A stretch of 64,000 nt of DNA from Periconia sp. R9002 (lineage: Eukaryota > Ascomycota > Dothideomycetes > Pleosporales > Periconiaceae): NCBI GenBank assembly GCA_023627715.1, contig JAMAHW010000032.1:1-64000 (forward strand), written 5' to 3'. The notes below the pieces were generated by a model that worked only from the letters and a program-made list of their open reading frames with translations, had not been told where the DNA came from and made no database searches. Positions 34,835 through 47,692 of the stretch are shown here, piece by piece. How positions within the stretch are numbered: the stretch's first letter is position 1; each line of letters starts with the position of its first letter. A program made the translations under genes and the position numbers.

Positions 34835-37800
34835 ATGGCGGGGAAGAAAGAGGAAAAGATCATTTTCGATAGCAGCAATGACAGGGAGCACACTGGTGGG
34901 AGTCGAGGGACAGAAGCGCAAAGACACGAGTCCACTGCGGGGCATGGTGAACCGATGAAGGTGGATGCCTGGCAAGACTGGGGTACCGGGAGCAAGATGA
35001 AAAGTGATCTTGAGGCTGAAGAGAGCATCGCGCAAAATGATGATTGGGCGAATGATGGGTGGGGCTTTTCCTCGCACGTAGGAAAGGAAAAGAAAAAGAC
35101 GATTGATAATGCAGAGCAGGGTAGGTGGAAGGATGTGGAGTCGGCCGCACAGAATTCTGACGATGGGGGCGCTTGGGCATCATTCCCCCCACGAAGAATT
35201 GAAAAGGGTAAGAAAAAGGTTACGTTTGAGGGGACAGCAACTACTGATACCCGCGATTACACCAAACCTCGAAGTACCTCACGCACAACAACACGCGACG
35301 CCGACTTCGACAATCCTCATGAAATGGTCACGTCACGGCCCAAATTCCAGAATCATGCCGCCTCGTCAGTTTCCGCCTCCAGTAAAGGCAAACAAGCGAC
35401 CGTGGAAGACGTCGTTGACGCAGATGATGAGTACTGGACAGGGCGGGGGCTTTTGCCTCGCACCAACCGTGACCGTCCCGTCACTACTGCTGACCTGGAG
35501 GATGACACGAAGCGCAATCAGCGTTCTCGCAGCCCCCCAGACCCTACCGTTAACTCAGTTAACACGATTGATGATTCGCGGAGAACTCGTGATCATAGCG
35601 GTGTCCGTGGACAAGACAATGCGCCACCCACACCCAGTGAGCACACATCAACCATTTCCAGTAACCTTTCTATTGTAACACACCATCACAAAGGTACTTA
35701 CAGTAACGAAGAAACACAACCCTTGTCTCCGAAAGACTCACCAGCATCCACCTTTCGCGAAAAATCTAGCGGGGAATCTATCGATGACTCAGACGAGGAG
35801 TGGCATTACATCGACGAGACTGATCCTTCGGATTCTGCTTCTGGGTCAAGATCGGTATATGGACATATCCGATTTCGTTCCCCGTCAAGGGAACGCCAGC
35901 GCAGTCGTGGTTTCGACTCATATGATGACTATCCTTCATCACGGTACGCCGGTCGACAGCGTAGCGCAAGCCTTGATTCTTTCGACAATTATCCTGGATA
36001 CTCACGACCTAATAGACATTCACAACTACCACCTGTTGCTCCATCTGCGTATGGGTATGGTCCCAATCCACCTGTGCTTAATACTACGCCATATGGGTAT
36101 CCAATGCCTGGATATCTGCCTGGTCTGTATACACCACAGATTCCGTACGGGTATGTACCACCGGTAGTACCATTGGCATCAAGTTATGGCGCAAGTCCAC
36201 CAGGTTATTCCGGGTTTCCTATGTCTCCACATCCTCGAACGCCTTCACCTCCAGCACCTCCACCCGCGCCTCCGCCTCCGCCTCCGCCTCCGCCACCCCC
36301 ATCATCCCATCCTGATGACCCAGCACCGGCATTGCCCGATCTTGCAAGCAAAATTCCCGAAAGTGAAGAAACGCACCATTCCTTTGGGCTATATGAAAAG
36401 ACTAAAAATAGAGCCTGGGAAGGGAAGGGAAGGAGGTACCCAAGAAGGCCACATTACCGTTATCAACACCACTTAGGAGCAGGCTCTCAGCTGGACCCCA
36501 AGAATCCCAGGTGCCACATTTACAACGTACCCTTTGATGACTTTGGAGAACCTTTGTCAATTGATATCAAGATACGAGGCTTTGGTAGAGATCATCTTTC
36601 AGGAAGAGATATGGTGAGCCGGTGGCCTCCCTCTCGAACATATACGGGACAAAACCAGTCCAATAGAGAGAAGACGAAGATTCTGAACATTTTAGGTGCA
36701 AAACGTTGGTTTGACAGCGAAAATCACCATACTCTAGACCTGACTTGCTCTTCCCAGTCTAGTGATGACGGTGATGCGGGCGACAAGATAAGGTGGTTAC
36801 ACGTTGAGCGGCAGCGGCTCGAGTTCGATGAGTTTATGACCATTGTCTTAGGCGTCCCACACTTATCACAAGACTGGAAAGTTGTGCTGTTAAGCCTCCT
36901 CAAGAGAATTCGTAAATTGCACTACGATCATTCCACAAACCGTTTCTTCCCTTGGGTGCTAAGGGCAGACAGCGCGGATCTGGGTCTAGCTGGTGCAAGG
37001 GGTACTACACTATCAGCAACAGCAGTGAGCTTTCCATACTTTGCTTTGGGCTCCCTGTTAGGCCATGGGCCCAAGAATACAGACCACCAATACCCGATCA
37101 TGAGTTTGTTCGAGTGGGACGACCGATTCGAATCCGCGAAAGAATGGGATGCAGAACAGTCGTTCAGGTTGATGAACGAAGCGATGGGCTCGAAGGATTC
37201 TATCATATATGTTCCGCACGTATGGGCCGTTGCATTTAGCGATAGTAAGTCAAGTTCCGGTGAAGCTATCTTTCACAATCTGATGTTTCTAGCTATCGTT
37301 ACATACGGTCAACTAACCTTCAGCGACCTTATTGGTAATGATTCCATCCGCGTTATGGAGCAGGATCCAAAGGCTCCAGGACGACCGACTTCGATCGAAA
37401 TCACCGACCCCGAGGGGAAAAAGCATGCATTGTCTCTCAGCCAGTGTCGGACTTTCTTTGTGAGTACACTCTAGATAACGGCGCTTAATTCCTAGCTCAT
37501 TATGCAACAGTCTCTTAAGCACACTATCAAAGTTCGTGGTCTGGTTAATTCTCTGGACTCAATCGACATTGTGGAAATATCTACTCCGGACAATCAGACG
37601 GTCGATGGCGAAAGATGGCTCAGTCTTCTTGAAGAGCAGAGTCTTGGTACCATCAAATTACAACTCAGGCCGAAAATGAGTCGACAGATGGCGTCAACAC
37701 TAGTCAAGTCAGTTAACCGCCAAGAGGATACCCTAAATCTAAGACCGGATCAGTCATCTCAAACCACAGTAAAAACAGTGCGAGCTCTTAAGTCAGGGGA

Positions 37801-40409
37801 TGGCAACAACTGTTCACGTCCCAATACCGCTCATTTAGAGGGAAACCCAGACTCAGATTCCAGTTTGAGTGAGCGAAACCAATACGCCCTAGCACTAATA
37901 CCACGACCCTCTCAGAAATCGACGCAGCAGGCCAGTGGTGCAATGGTTTTGTACAATCCCTCGATGCAGACCACGCGGGACGTTCCGTCTCCTCCTCCAC
38001 CTATCCATAAACATGTAGTTCAAGATACGACATCAACAGCTTCCGCCATGCCAGATTCGCAACAGAGGATAATAGGGTTGGAAGAGAAGGGTGTCGTGGT
38101 CTTTGACCCACGCGCTATCGAAACCGCACCAGAGATTTATGTACCACCAAGCGATGCTGTCGTGCGATTCCCACTTGGAGATACTGATCGTGAAGCCAAA
38201 CTGAGAGCTGAAATCCCTATCGTCAATGTTCGCCTTGAAGAGTATGGGGAAAGGGTGCCAGCAACTCCCACTGAGTACAGTGGTAGAGATCGTAAATCAA
38301 GTATATCCATCCCGAATTTTCTCAGTTGGGCTACCCGTCTAGATTTTACAATGCAAGATACCTTGTCTGAGCCGTCGATCGAGTCTATAATCAAAATTTT
38401 GACAACAGTAGACGAAACACTCCAAACGGCAAAGCCTTTGAGAAGAGGTCGGATATATCGAAGATCCAGAGAGATAGAAAAGGCAGAGCTTGAGATTGAA
38501 TTTCCATCGTTACAGTTACCGAGGAGAGACACTACGATTCAGGATTCAGAACAGAATGATACGGCCCAAGAGAAGAGGAAGCAGCTGTATGATCTTGTGT
38601 GCAATACTTTGCCGAACGATCGTGTTCGCATTTATCTGGTTAAGAGATGTAATGCCAAGCTATGGAATCTCTATACTATACTACAGGACCTTTTGTCGCT
38701 GTATGTTCCCCTAGATTCACCGTCTGCTTCAGAACATCGCTTGGTGAAAAAGTATTGGGGAGCTTTCTTCACTATCATAACCGTAAGTCACGTTCAAGAA
38801 CTTAATCAAACTGGTTTAATCAATTGAATCTAGTCAATTCAATGGGGTTTGCAAGAAGAACCTCAGGCGCTGAAGTACCAGACTGCTGACTGGTGGGTCA
38901 TCCGAGATCCCCCGCCTTTAACCATCTTATCGGATCGCAAAAAGCCGACCGTATGTTGGAAGGAATGTCGGGTCTGTCAAGAATCCACACAATATCGGCA
39001 AATAAGTGAGGCAATGCACCACGTTCAACTGTATCACTTTGGAGTACCCGGAATCAATGACAACTCCGTTGATGAAGAGGTGCTTGCACTTTGGATACGA
39101 AGCGATAAACAGTATTACGCAGATCATCGATTAGAGCTTTACTCACATTATATTGGTCTGATCTCAGATCCCTTACAAGACGTCTGCCGTAAGGGTAGGA
39201 ATATCTGGGATGGTGTCGCGAGTGATAAGAGATCTATGCCTTCACAGTTTATGCTCCCAAAATCTCTCGTCAACGCGTTTGAGAACGCGGTACTACAACT
39301 TGTCTGCGCCGCAAAGTCATTCCCGCTTATCAATCGTTGTTCTGACCCCATGAATCAGCACCTCGTCGATGCCGCTGTCAAGTTCAAAGAGGACCGAGCC
39401 TTGCTTGAGAGCACAGGCCAAGACATATTCCACATGGGGAACCGCGTCAAGGAATACATGAGTAAAGCCGAACACGATGTCATGCTCATGTCGTACACGG
39501 ACGATGACACCGACATTATCAGCTATGATAGCGTCGGTCCGGAGTACATACTCGTTACTATCATGGCAACTTTGTTCAATCGACCGCTCCATGAGGACGT
39601 ACCAGTAGACTTTGTCTATGCTGGATTTTACCGAAGATTAGTAAGAAGCTCACATCTTTTCAAACCACATAGTATCTGACCATATCAAACAGCAAGCACA
39701 CGCTATGAAACACCCACGCACACGCATACTACGTCAGATCTGGCGCATGCGCGAAGAGCTCGAGCTGATTTCTAGCATTAAAAGTCGACAGCAAGAGCTC
39801 CTCCGCTATTACCTCCGCATACTCGAGCCCTGTACTTTTCGCGCAACGACTCTCGCCCGGGCTGCACGCTTCAAGATTGAAGCGCCATTTATCGATACCC
39901 AGCTCCGAAATGTTCATTCGATCTGTCTTCGTATCTCCGACCTTGATTCACGACTAGAAGACGTAAGTAATCACGTAACCCGCATGCTTGAGATTCAGCA
40001 AGAGAACAATGGCAACGCTATAATCGTCTTTACTATTGTTACTATTATCTTCTTGCCTCTTTCTTGGGCTACTTCGTACTTTGGTATGAATACCTCTGAC
40101 ATCCGGGACTTGGATCAAGGGCAATGGTTGTTTTGGCTCGTCGCCATTCCAGTCACATCGGTTGTTATTGGCATTGCAATACTGGTCGTCTTAAAGGGCG
40201 AAACTATTCGCGAATTCTTCATCAGGCGCGAGGTAGTGAGGGACGGAAAGGGTTCGACTTTGGTCGGTATGAACACTAAAAGAAGCCTGTCAATAAGAGC
40301 GACTGGTGGCTCCCTTATAAAAAGGCAGTCTACTATAATAGAGAATAATAATATGTGGAGGGGATTCCGACAAAGGGGAAAAAGAGTTAATAGTAATATT
40401 AAAGTCTAA
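34835..40409 (+). CDS. Large CorA-like (Mg2+ transporter-type) membrane protein
   Basis: Four exons, 34835-37459, 37511-38782, 38834-39640 and 39693-40409, sum to 1807 codons (1806 residues) with canonical GT-AG introns of 51-52 bp. Residues 1-600 are disordered and charged, with a Tyr/Pro/Gly-rich stretch and a polyproline run near residues 475-495. Residues about 620-1570 form a globular region of unknown fold (REKTKILNILGAKRWF, VCWKECRVCQ). The C-terminal part matches the fungal CorA-like family: long helix, TM1 at about 1677-1699 (AIIVFTIVTIIFLPLSWATS), the family motif YFGMN, and TM2 at about 1713-1735. Short CorA proteins transport Mg2+; for the long fungal type this is unproven. The last codons and stop lie in an interspersed repeat. 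Confidence 0.85.
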
Positions 40410-41240
40410 ATAGGGTAAATATCTTACTATTTATAGAAGTAAGTTTCTTTCTTATAGCTCTAATAAAGTTTAAACACCTTAGGTAGCTAAAGTATAGTAA
40501 GAAAACTTTTTATTATTTAATTAAGATTAAGAGCTAGTTCTAGTAGTATAAACTTAAAAAAAGTAATTTAACTCTACCTTTACTATTTAGTAAACTTAGC
40601 TTTAGTATATATAATCTTTAGCCCTTTATAATAGATAAGGCTAGTAGCTTAAGTTAATATAGACACTTCTATTCTAATATACCTATTCTAGATAATATAA
40701 ATAAACTATATTACTTAAAAATAGCATAAATAAACCTTAGACGTAATAAAAAAACTCTAACTATTAGGTTAAAAACTAGAATAGTTTTAATATTTACTTA
40801 TAATTATTAAGGTAAATACTATAGAGTTAGGTTTTATTAAAAAAATATTAGTAGGGATAAAAACTACGTAATATTTCTAGTATATAATAATATTCTTTAT
40901 TTAGGTTTAACTCTATATTTATTAATTAAGTAGACCTAGAATAGTAAGTTTAACTACTAAAATTATATAGTAGAAAAATAGAGTCTTATAAAGAATAATA
41001 TATTACTATTTATACTTACTTATCTACTAAAGCTTTTAATATTTTTAAAAATTTAATTTTTTTTTTTTTTTAGTTTTTTTTTTTTTTTAACTAAATTATT
41101 AGAAAACTTTTTTAGCTATAATATTAATCTTAGTAATATTATAGAGTAGTAAGTATAGATCTAGTAGTAAACTATAATTAATAGGTACTATTATTATTTC
41201 CTTAACTAAATTAAGAGTATTTCCACTTCTGCGAGTTGTC
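40380..41240. repeat. Interspersed AT-rich repeat, copy 2
   Basis: Direct copy of 15411-16275 with scattered transitions and a run of T near 41055-41090. Its left edge overlaps the final codons of the CorA-like gene, so the TAA at 40407-40409 is repeat sequence. Confidence 0.8.
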
Positions 41241-43194
41241 CCACTATTTGAGGAATGATGTGTGCGAATGGGCTGGCTCTCTGATATAACGAGGCTGTGA
41301 CCGTCAACAAGGATGCCAACACTACTGCGAATGAAAGCGGGTCTGCCATGATTGAGAGAAAATCAGGAAACACCAGAGACTATATAGCAAAGAGAACCGG
41401 GGTTGAAATGGTTATACATCCTTACTTGGTTGCGGGATTTTACCGTGGAGACTGTCTAGTAATGGCTTGTGATTGTTGGGTTGGGCGTGTTCAGGGGCGA
41501 TTTGCAGTTCTCTTGCATGCCTGGTTCGGCGAGCTGAGCTTCTGTGGAGTCCAAAACAGAGCTAAGATAAGTGGATGTGCGATACCACACTGAGTTTTGT
41601 GGAGGTGCTATACGAGGCTGAGCTCCTCAAACTAACTGTTTTTACTGTCAGCGGTCGGCTCTCCTCGCTCACAAGAATGGATAGTTTCTACCCCATCCCA
41701 AATCTTTTTTTTTGAACAACAGCTATCGTATATCAGCGGATTTTTTACTTGCATCATGGCGGCGCCAAAACCAAAACCATTTATGTCACAACAACTGGCT
41801 CAGTCAGCTACATGGAAACCGAAAAGATGTCCATGGCTGGCGAAGTTGGTGGGGACATGCCCGGACGTTTCCATGCTTCGGCGTTGTTGGGTTCAATATG
41901 TTGAGTAGCGTAGGTGCCGCTATATTGCATGACCGTATTGGTATGTACGGTCATATGCTCTTCCTTTGAAGTTTCGTTTGCGATTCGACCACCCACTTAC
42001 GGAGTAGGAATTCGACCCCTTCCTTTCGTGCAGTTGTTTTCTAGGGTAAAACCTTCAACCTCTGAAATCATTCAAGGCAAAACTCATTGGTCTACATGCT
42101 CGCTAGTTTTGGTCATTTTTTATCTATGCTGCGTAGGTAGGGACACAACTTCCATGCTGGTAGGTTTTAGTTACAGAAACGATAATTGAGGGCATGAGGC
42201 CTGATTTTGCTAAATTTTAAACTGGTGCATATTATGTTTGTTTTACTGTTCGCCAAAGTTTGTAAGGAAGTATGGCAGCCATGGATTAAGACAGGAAGTA
42301 ATAAGACTGAGCGTAAGAAAATAGCAAGGCAACTGATCAAAATGCATCGAGAGGAGTATTCATTCACATCAACAAATTATATACGGCTCTACACGAAGCC
42401 AGATGCATATGTATATACGATACGAGTGGGCCCGTGTCTGCGCACGTTAGGTGCACACTTGCAGAATTTACTTGGCGGTGCGTTGTATTAATGACCGAGA
42501 ACTACGTATGACAAACAATCTACCCCTCGGGCGGAGAAACTCATGGAACGCAGGTCACACCCTCACATTTTTGAAAAGCTCCGAAGAACGTCTTACCACT
42601 GGAAGGTAATTGTCACAAGAATACTTTCTTCCTTACAGTGCTGCTCAAATGCGAAAGGAAATACTTTGACGAAGGGAAATCCCCATTCGCGCTGAACCTC
42701 AGCGGTTCGACCTTTTACTGCGTGTTCGACCTATAAGATGTCTCATTTGTTTTTAACTCTGCGCCAACTTTGTCGTTCGACATATTCTCCAAACAGACAA
42801 TGCAGGAATTAAAAAGCGGCACGTCGACCTCGATATGCTCATCAAAATCCCCTCTCGGAATCCTCATGAAATAGCACCCCCAAAAAACCGTGAGCCAGCT
42901 TGCGCACGAGTTTCAAGTAGAACAAATCAGTGGTTGAATATTTCTTCAAGGCGAATATACTCCTGGGGATTAATATGGGCAATGAATTTTCTTTATTTAT
43001 CTTTTTACTTTTTATTTTTTTTATTTATTTATTACATTTTTTTGAGGGGGAGCAGCCCATCTCATCAAGGAACTGGACCGCTAGGTTCTCATTCCGCTTG
43101 CACAAGAAGTTTATTTCCGGAAGAAAAAAAGAGAGATTTATTCAGCTCTCCCACAATTATTCATACGAATGGATGAGCATAGCTCTCACAACTC
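41241..43194. other. Gene-poor region before the biosynthetic cluster
   Basis: No supported gene. Open frames of 60-115 codons (41297, 41712, 41914, 42207, 42835, 42930) overlap in different phases and show no domains. A T-rich run lies near 42990-43040. Confidence 0.45.
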
Positions 43195-44103
43195 TTATTT
43201 CTTCGTAGCTAACGTAAGCGCCGACGGCCAAGTGGCACGTACTTTCCTGTCGCCAATGGCCAGCGAGAACTCACGCCAGAGATCTTCACGCACAGGGTCA
43301 TCCGTTAAAGGGAACGTTTCTAAAATCTTGCGCATGATAGTAACGTCTGCTTCAAAATCCCAGTCGTCGTTATCCTCATGGATGATCTGCTCTTCCTTTT
43401 CAAACTTCTTCGGATGCGGGATGAACTCGTCGAGGCTAGTGGGAACCATGCACCGACGCCAGCTCCAGCCGTTCCTCTCGTTGAATTTCAGGCGCACAGT
43501 ACCAGGCTTGAAGTAATCCGTGTTGAACGGAATGCCGTCGTGGGGGCTGCTGGCCTGGCTGAAGAGGGCAATGGCGTCGCGGTTGCCTTCGAACGTAACT
43601 TGGTAGCGGCGATGGGCAACCTTAGACCATAGGATCTGAAGCTCAAGGTCTAACAAAAGGGGGATGCCGAAGCCGCCAAGTGCAAGAGTACCGCCCGGTT
43701 TGAGTTGATGGAGGCAAGCCTGCAGCGTCTGGTCGACATCGGTGTAGTGGATCATGTTCGCACCGAACACCAAGTCGATGCTGTTAGGCTCAAGGTCAGA
43801 GGCCTCTTCGCCTTTTGCGACACGAAACTGGTAAGCATCGCTCTCGCCTAGAAACTTCTTGGCCGCCTCGACGTTAGGCGCGCCCGAATCGGAGATGATG
43901 GTTTTCTTAAACTTGGGGGCTAGTCGTTTGGTGTGCACGGCGCTGCCGGCACCCATATCGTGCCAGACGTTGAATTCACCACCATTTTTGACGTGATATT
44001 CGATGATGCGCTCGAAGTACGAGTTGGGGACATTGGGCCTTCCCTCCTTGTAGGCCTTCCAGTAATTGGCGTCGCCCTTGTAGTATATATCTTCGCCGGA
44101 CAT
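43195..44103 (-). CDS. SAM-dependent methyltransferase (class I)
   Basis: Single-exon 302-residue protein. The Rossmann-type SAM motif I is WHDMGAGSAVHT at about residues 47-58. The acidic strand-2 end is IISDSGAP, motif II-like IDLVFGANMIHYTDVD follows, and motif III-like LKPGGTLALGGFG comes next. The C-terminal half (WSWRRCMVPTSLDEFI) is the variable substrate part typical of the yeast trans-aconitate methyltransferase-like group. As the first gene of the cluster, divergent from hydrolase 1, it probably O- or C-methylates the polyketide. The substrate cannot be read from sequence. Confidence 0.85.
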   Translation of the reverse strand: MSGEDIYYKGDANYWKAYKEGRPNVPNSYFERIIEYHVKNGGEFNVWHDMGAGSAVHTKRLAPKFKKTIISDSGAPNVEAAKKFLGESDAYQFRVAKGEEASDLEPNSIDLVFGANMIHYTDVDQTLQACLHQLKPGGTLALGGFGIPLLLDLELQILWSKVAHRRYQVTFEGNRDAIALFSQASSPHDGIPFNTDYFKPGTVRLKFNERNGWSWRRCMVPTSLDEFIPHPKKFEKEEQIIHEDNDDWDFEADVTIMRKILETFPLTDDPVREDLWREFSLAIGDRKVRATWPSALTLATKK

Positions 44104-44432
44104 GTTATGGACAGGACACGTACTGAAAAAGGCTTGGAATAGAAGCGCAGCTCGTTGTAAAGCTAAGATAGGATTGCAGCCTCAACATACCCATAAGCGC
44201 CTCGTCTCCATTAATATTGACCAGATGGGTTGCCGGGGTTATGTTCGGAGGAACGTGAGGCCGGGGTTTCGGACTCGGAAACTGCAAGTCGGAGCTCGGA
44301 TCCGATGGACCGCGAAGCCTAATGGTATGGTGAATCAGGGTCACCTTGTCCCAAGTTCCAGGCTTTAAACAAAAAGTGAATCCAACTGCTCGTCAGTCCT
44401 CTCCAATTCTTTGCATTATACGGAAACAAACA
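44104..44432. promoter_or_regulatory. Divergent promoter with clustered TCGGA repeats
   Basis: The 329-bp region between methyltransferase and hydrolase 1 has TCGGAGG at 44245-44251, TCGGACTCGGA at 44269-44279, and TCGGAGCTCGGATCCGA at 44289-44305, whose last ten bases form the perfect palindrome TCGGATCCGA (44296-44305). CGG/CCG inverted repeats are the usual half-sites of Zn2Cys6 regulators, so these are candidate cluster operator sites. Confidence 0.55.
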
Positions 44433-45454
44433 ATGGCACATCCCCGCGAAGATATTGAGTTCAAGACCCTGAGCGGCGTCACACTGCGTGGCTGGTTGTA
44501 TCCCGCCGAGCACCGCGGGCCAGCCATCATCCTTTCCGCAGGCGTACGTAGAGATTCCTCGTCTAAATAGGTCACGACGAAGACTTTTGACCTTACGTTT
44601 CCCATTGCAGTTCAACATGCCCAAGGATGTAGTCGTACCCGACATTGCCGAATGGTACCAGCTGCGCGGGTTCACGGCCCTCATCTTCGACACCTTCGGC
44701 ATCGGTGCCAGCGACGGCGAGCCCAGACATGATGTAAGTCGTATTCTACCTGGAAAATCTTCACGCGAAAACTGTGCAGACTGACATGAGCTGACTTGCA
44801 ACTTGTGGTGTCCAGAGCGACATGCAGAGGCGAGTGGACGACTTTATCGATTCAGTGACGTGGCTTGCGCAGCACCCCCTAGTCGATGAAGAAAAAATCG
44901 CGGTATGGGGCCTCTGTTTCGACGGTAACATCATGCTGGCGACTGCGGCCTCGGACCGGCGAATCGCAGTTGTGGTAGCGGTAGCGCCTATGATGGATGT
45001 GACGGGCGATCCAGAGCGTCGCGAGGCCATTCTTGAGCTTTGCAATGCGGACCGCGCCGGCCAGTTGGTGGGCGAAGAGCCCATATATCTGCCCCTCGTT
45101 GACGAAGAGGGCTGCACGCCGCTGGGCCAATTCCTGGGTAACTTCTTCACCACAATGGATACCATGAAGATGCCCATTGAGAACCGCGTCACGGCCCATA
45201 CATACATGCGTTGTCTCAACTGGAACATTACACACCTCTTGCCCAAGATTAGCCCGACGCCCGTCATCATGGTGACGCCCGAGCTGGACCAGGTTTTCCC
45301 CGCCGAAAGGCAGAAGGCAGCGTTTGACTTGTTACGAGAGCCCAAGGAACATCACATTGTGGAGAAGAAAAACCACTTTGATTGGATGTTTGGCGACATG
45401 GATAATGTTTTCAACAGGCAACTTGACTTTTTAAAGAAGCACATGAAGCTGTGA
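44433..45454 (+). CDS. Alpha/beta hydrolase 1, polyketide-transferase (Fma-AT/af380)-like
   Basis: Three exons, 44433-44543, 44611-44733 and 44816-45454, close in frame to 290 residues. Fold landmarks: [15 protein letters not shown] at the N terminus, [13 protein letters not shown], nucleophile elbow VWGLCFDGN with Cys in the nucleophile position, acid [10 protein letters not shown] and catalytic His in KKNHFDW. Cys-nucleophile hydrolases of this type in fungal clusters include the fumagillin polyketide transferase. A role in off-loading, transferring or hydrolysing the PKS product is inferred. It diverges from the methyltransferase across a promoter with TCGGA repeats and is paralogous to hydrolase 2. 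Confidence 0.85.
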
Positions 45455-46429
45455 GATATATGAAACCATAAAATTCACACAAGGACGCAGGTGATTCATA
45501 TTTCCATTCCACCTCGTATGCATAGTTTAAAATAGTGCACGTCCTAGCTGAGGACGTTATTGTGATATCCCACTCGTGTCATTACCGCATATTGTCTAAT
45601 ACTCTGCGATGATTAACTTATTGTTGTTTTAAGGAATTTTCAGTGGACAAATAAATATCTAATATAGGCTCACATTAATACCTAATAACATAAATTTAAT
45701 ATTTCCCAATAAAATCATAATTATTTGAGCGGGCCACCTATATCGCGAAGCTAGATGTAGTTATTAGCTAAAGGCCACACATATAGGTGCGATTAACATA
45801 AAATCCTGCTAAATTTAGTAGTTCTCAATAATCTAACTTCACTCTTACCTATAGGTAAGGGGGTAGTTGCGATAGCTACAATGTAGATGGTGACGACAGG
45901 ACTATTAGGAGTGCGATTGATTGATTGTTATGATCAACTTATAATCTTTGTAGTTTAATAAAGGAGTAGCCGCGACGGTAGTGCCAACCATGTCTCGTAT
46001 ATCGTGGCTTCACAACAAAGTTATCTCACTTTGTATGGAGTCACTGAAGCACTTCATTGTCTTGATTTGATGACATACACTCATAGTGTTTTCACAATCT
46101 GCCATATGGGGGCACGCGTGAATTCCAAGATTATGAGACAAATGAAGGACTAACAGGTGCTCTTGCCTTCAATGTGGGACATTCACTGACCTTTACGTAA
46201 CTTTGAGATGTATGGGCCGGCGTTTACACACGGAACCTCCGACTCGGATCCGACGCTTTCCTCTTAGATTACATTATCACGGATCCATCCATCGGATATA
46301 ACAAGATGGCTCAAGATCCGATAGAAATACGCCGCCTAGCTATCATCTCGGCTCCTTAAAAGTCTATCCCCAAACTAAAAAAGCTTACCCAAGCTGCCAC
46401 CTTATCATCCCCCCTTAACTGGAGTAACA
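45455..46429. promoter_or_regulatory. Intergenic region with the monooxygenase promoter
   Basis: No gene. The perfect palindrome TCGGATCCGA at 46244-46253, 177 bp before the monooxygenase ATG, is identical to the one at 44296-44305. Next to it is AACCTCCGA (46235-46243), the reverse complement of TCGGAGGTT. 45600-45960 is AT-rich. Confidence 0.5.
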
Positions 46430-47692
46430 ATGCTTTCCACAACCCCAAAATCCATCTCCATAATCGGCGCAAGCGTCAGCGGGCTAACCCTCGGCCTAGC
46501 GCTTAAGCAAAACGGCGTCAACGTGCGCTTTTTCGAGCTGCGGGAGCCCGACCAAGATCTAGGAGGTGCTATGTCGCTGACGCCTAACTCGCTGCGATGT
46601 CTTGACGCTATTGGGGCATACTCGCTGCTGAAATCTAAAGGGTACGACTGCGAGGCTTTCACCTTCATGACGGACCCGGACCACGAGGTGACGGGGAAAC
46701 TGTACTTTGGAAAGAAAGATGTTTATGGGTACGATTGCCTGAGGGTTACGCGGAAGGTGATTATTAAAGTGTTGACGGAGATGGCGAAGGAGGCAGAATT
46801 AGAGATTCACTATGGGAAGAAGTTTATGCGGATCGTGCGAGACGATGAGCGAGGGGTGGAGTTTGAGTTCGCGGACGGATCGAGGGCGGGGGATGAGATG
46901 TTGATTGGTGCTGATGGAATTCATTCCAAGGTGCGCGCTGCCGTGTTCCCCGGCGTCTATCCGCATTATACGGGAGTTCTAGGACTTACGTACTGCTTCC
47001 CGACGGCGAATTGGACGGGCTTGACAGACAAGTTCCCGCTTCCTTGCTCGCTGCGCGGGAAGCACGGGTCGTGGATCATCACGCCGCAGACGGAAGGCGG
47101 GAAGGAGGTGTTCGTGGGCCGGCAGTTGATGTATGAGCAGGAGGATCGCTCGGCGTGGGAGGCGTTGTTGAAGGATCGTAAGGCCATGGCGAAGATGATC
47201 CAAGCAAATATGGAGGATTGGTCGCCGCTCGTCCAGGCAGCCCAGGCACAAGTGACCACCCCGGAAGCTCACTTTTTAAACGTCTGGCCGTTTTACACGC
47301 TCAAGATGGAGCGCTGGCACTCGGACACAGGGAGGGTTATCATCATTGGAGATGCAGCCCACGCGGTTCCTCCCGCGGCCGGGCAGGGCGCCAATCAAGC
47401 GTTTGAAACCAGCTACAGTCTCGCAAAGCTCTTGACAATGTTTCAGAGCAAGGGAAGCTTGGTGGAAGCGTTGAAGGCTTGGGAAGCGTATCGCATGCAG
47501 AGGCTGGACAACGTGGTCAGATTAACCACCCGGGTTATGACTCTTAGGATGAGAGAGGAAGACAGGGCCAAAATGCCCAAGGAAACTAGGTGGGAGCTTG
47601 ATGACAAGGAGGCCGGTAAAGCGCAACTGGGATGGTTGTTCCTCGCAAACATTGATCATGACATTGAGAATATAGGAAATAGTCTGGGGTGA
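46430..47692 (+). CDS. FAD-dependent monooxygenase (PHBH fold)
   Basis: Intronless 420-residue flavoprotein hydroxylase. N-terminal dinucleotide-binding motif IIGASVSGLTLGLAL (GxSxxG variant) ends with acidic Glu in RFFELRE. The DG motif is LIGADGIHSKVR near residue 160. The GD motif IIIGDAAHAVPPAAGQGANQ near residue 305 binds the FAD ribityl chain. The order and length fit aromatic/enol hydroxylases that use NAD(P)H and O2. In the cluster it probably hydroxylates or epoxidises the polyketide; the exact reaction is unknown. No transmembrane tail is evident. Confidence 0.9.
   Translation: MLSTTPKSISIIGASVSGLTLGLALKQNGVNVRFFELREPDQDLGGAMSLTPNSLRCLDAIGAYSLLKSKGYDCEAFTFMTDPDHEVTGKLYFGKKDVYGYDCLRVTRKVIIKVLTEMAKEAELEIHYGKKFMRIVRDDERGVEFEFADGSRAGDEMLIGADGIHSKVRAAVFPGVYPHYTGVLGLTYCFPTANWTGLTDKFPLPCSLRGKHGSWIITPQTEGGKEVFVGRQLMYEQEDRSAWEALLKDRKAMAKMIQANMEDWSPLVQAAQAQVTTPEAHFLNVWPFYTLKMERWHSDTGRVIIIGDAAHAVPPAAGQGANQAFETSYSLAKLLTMFQSKGSLVEALKAWEAYRMQRLDNVVRLTTRVMTLRMREEDRAKMPKETRWELDDKEAGKAQLGWLFLANIDHDIENIGNSLG

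Noticed and set aside
41297..42491. Several 60-98 codon frames considered as small secreted proteins
   Set aside because: No signal peptide, no conserved Cys pattern and no consistent phase.
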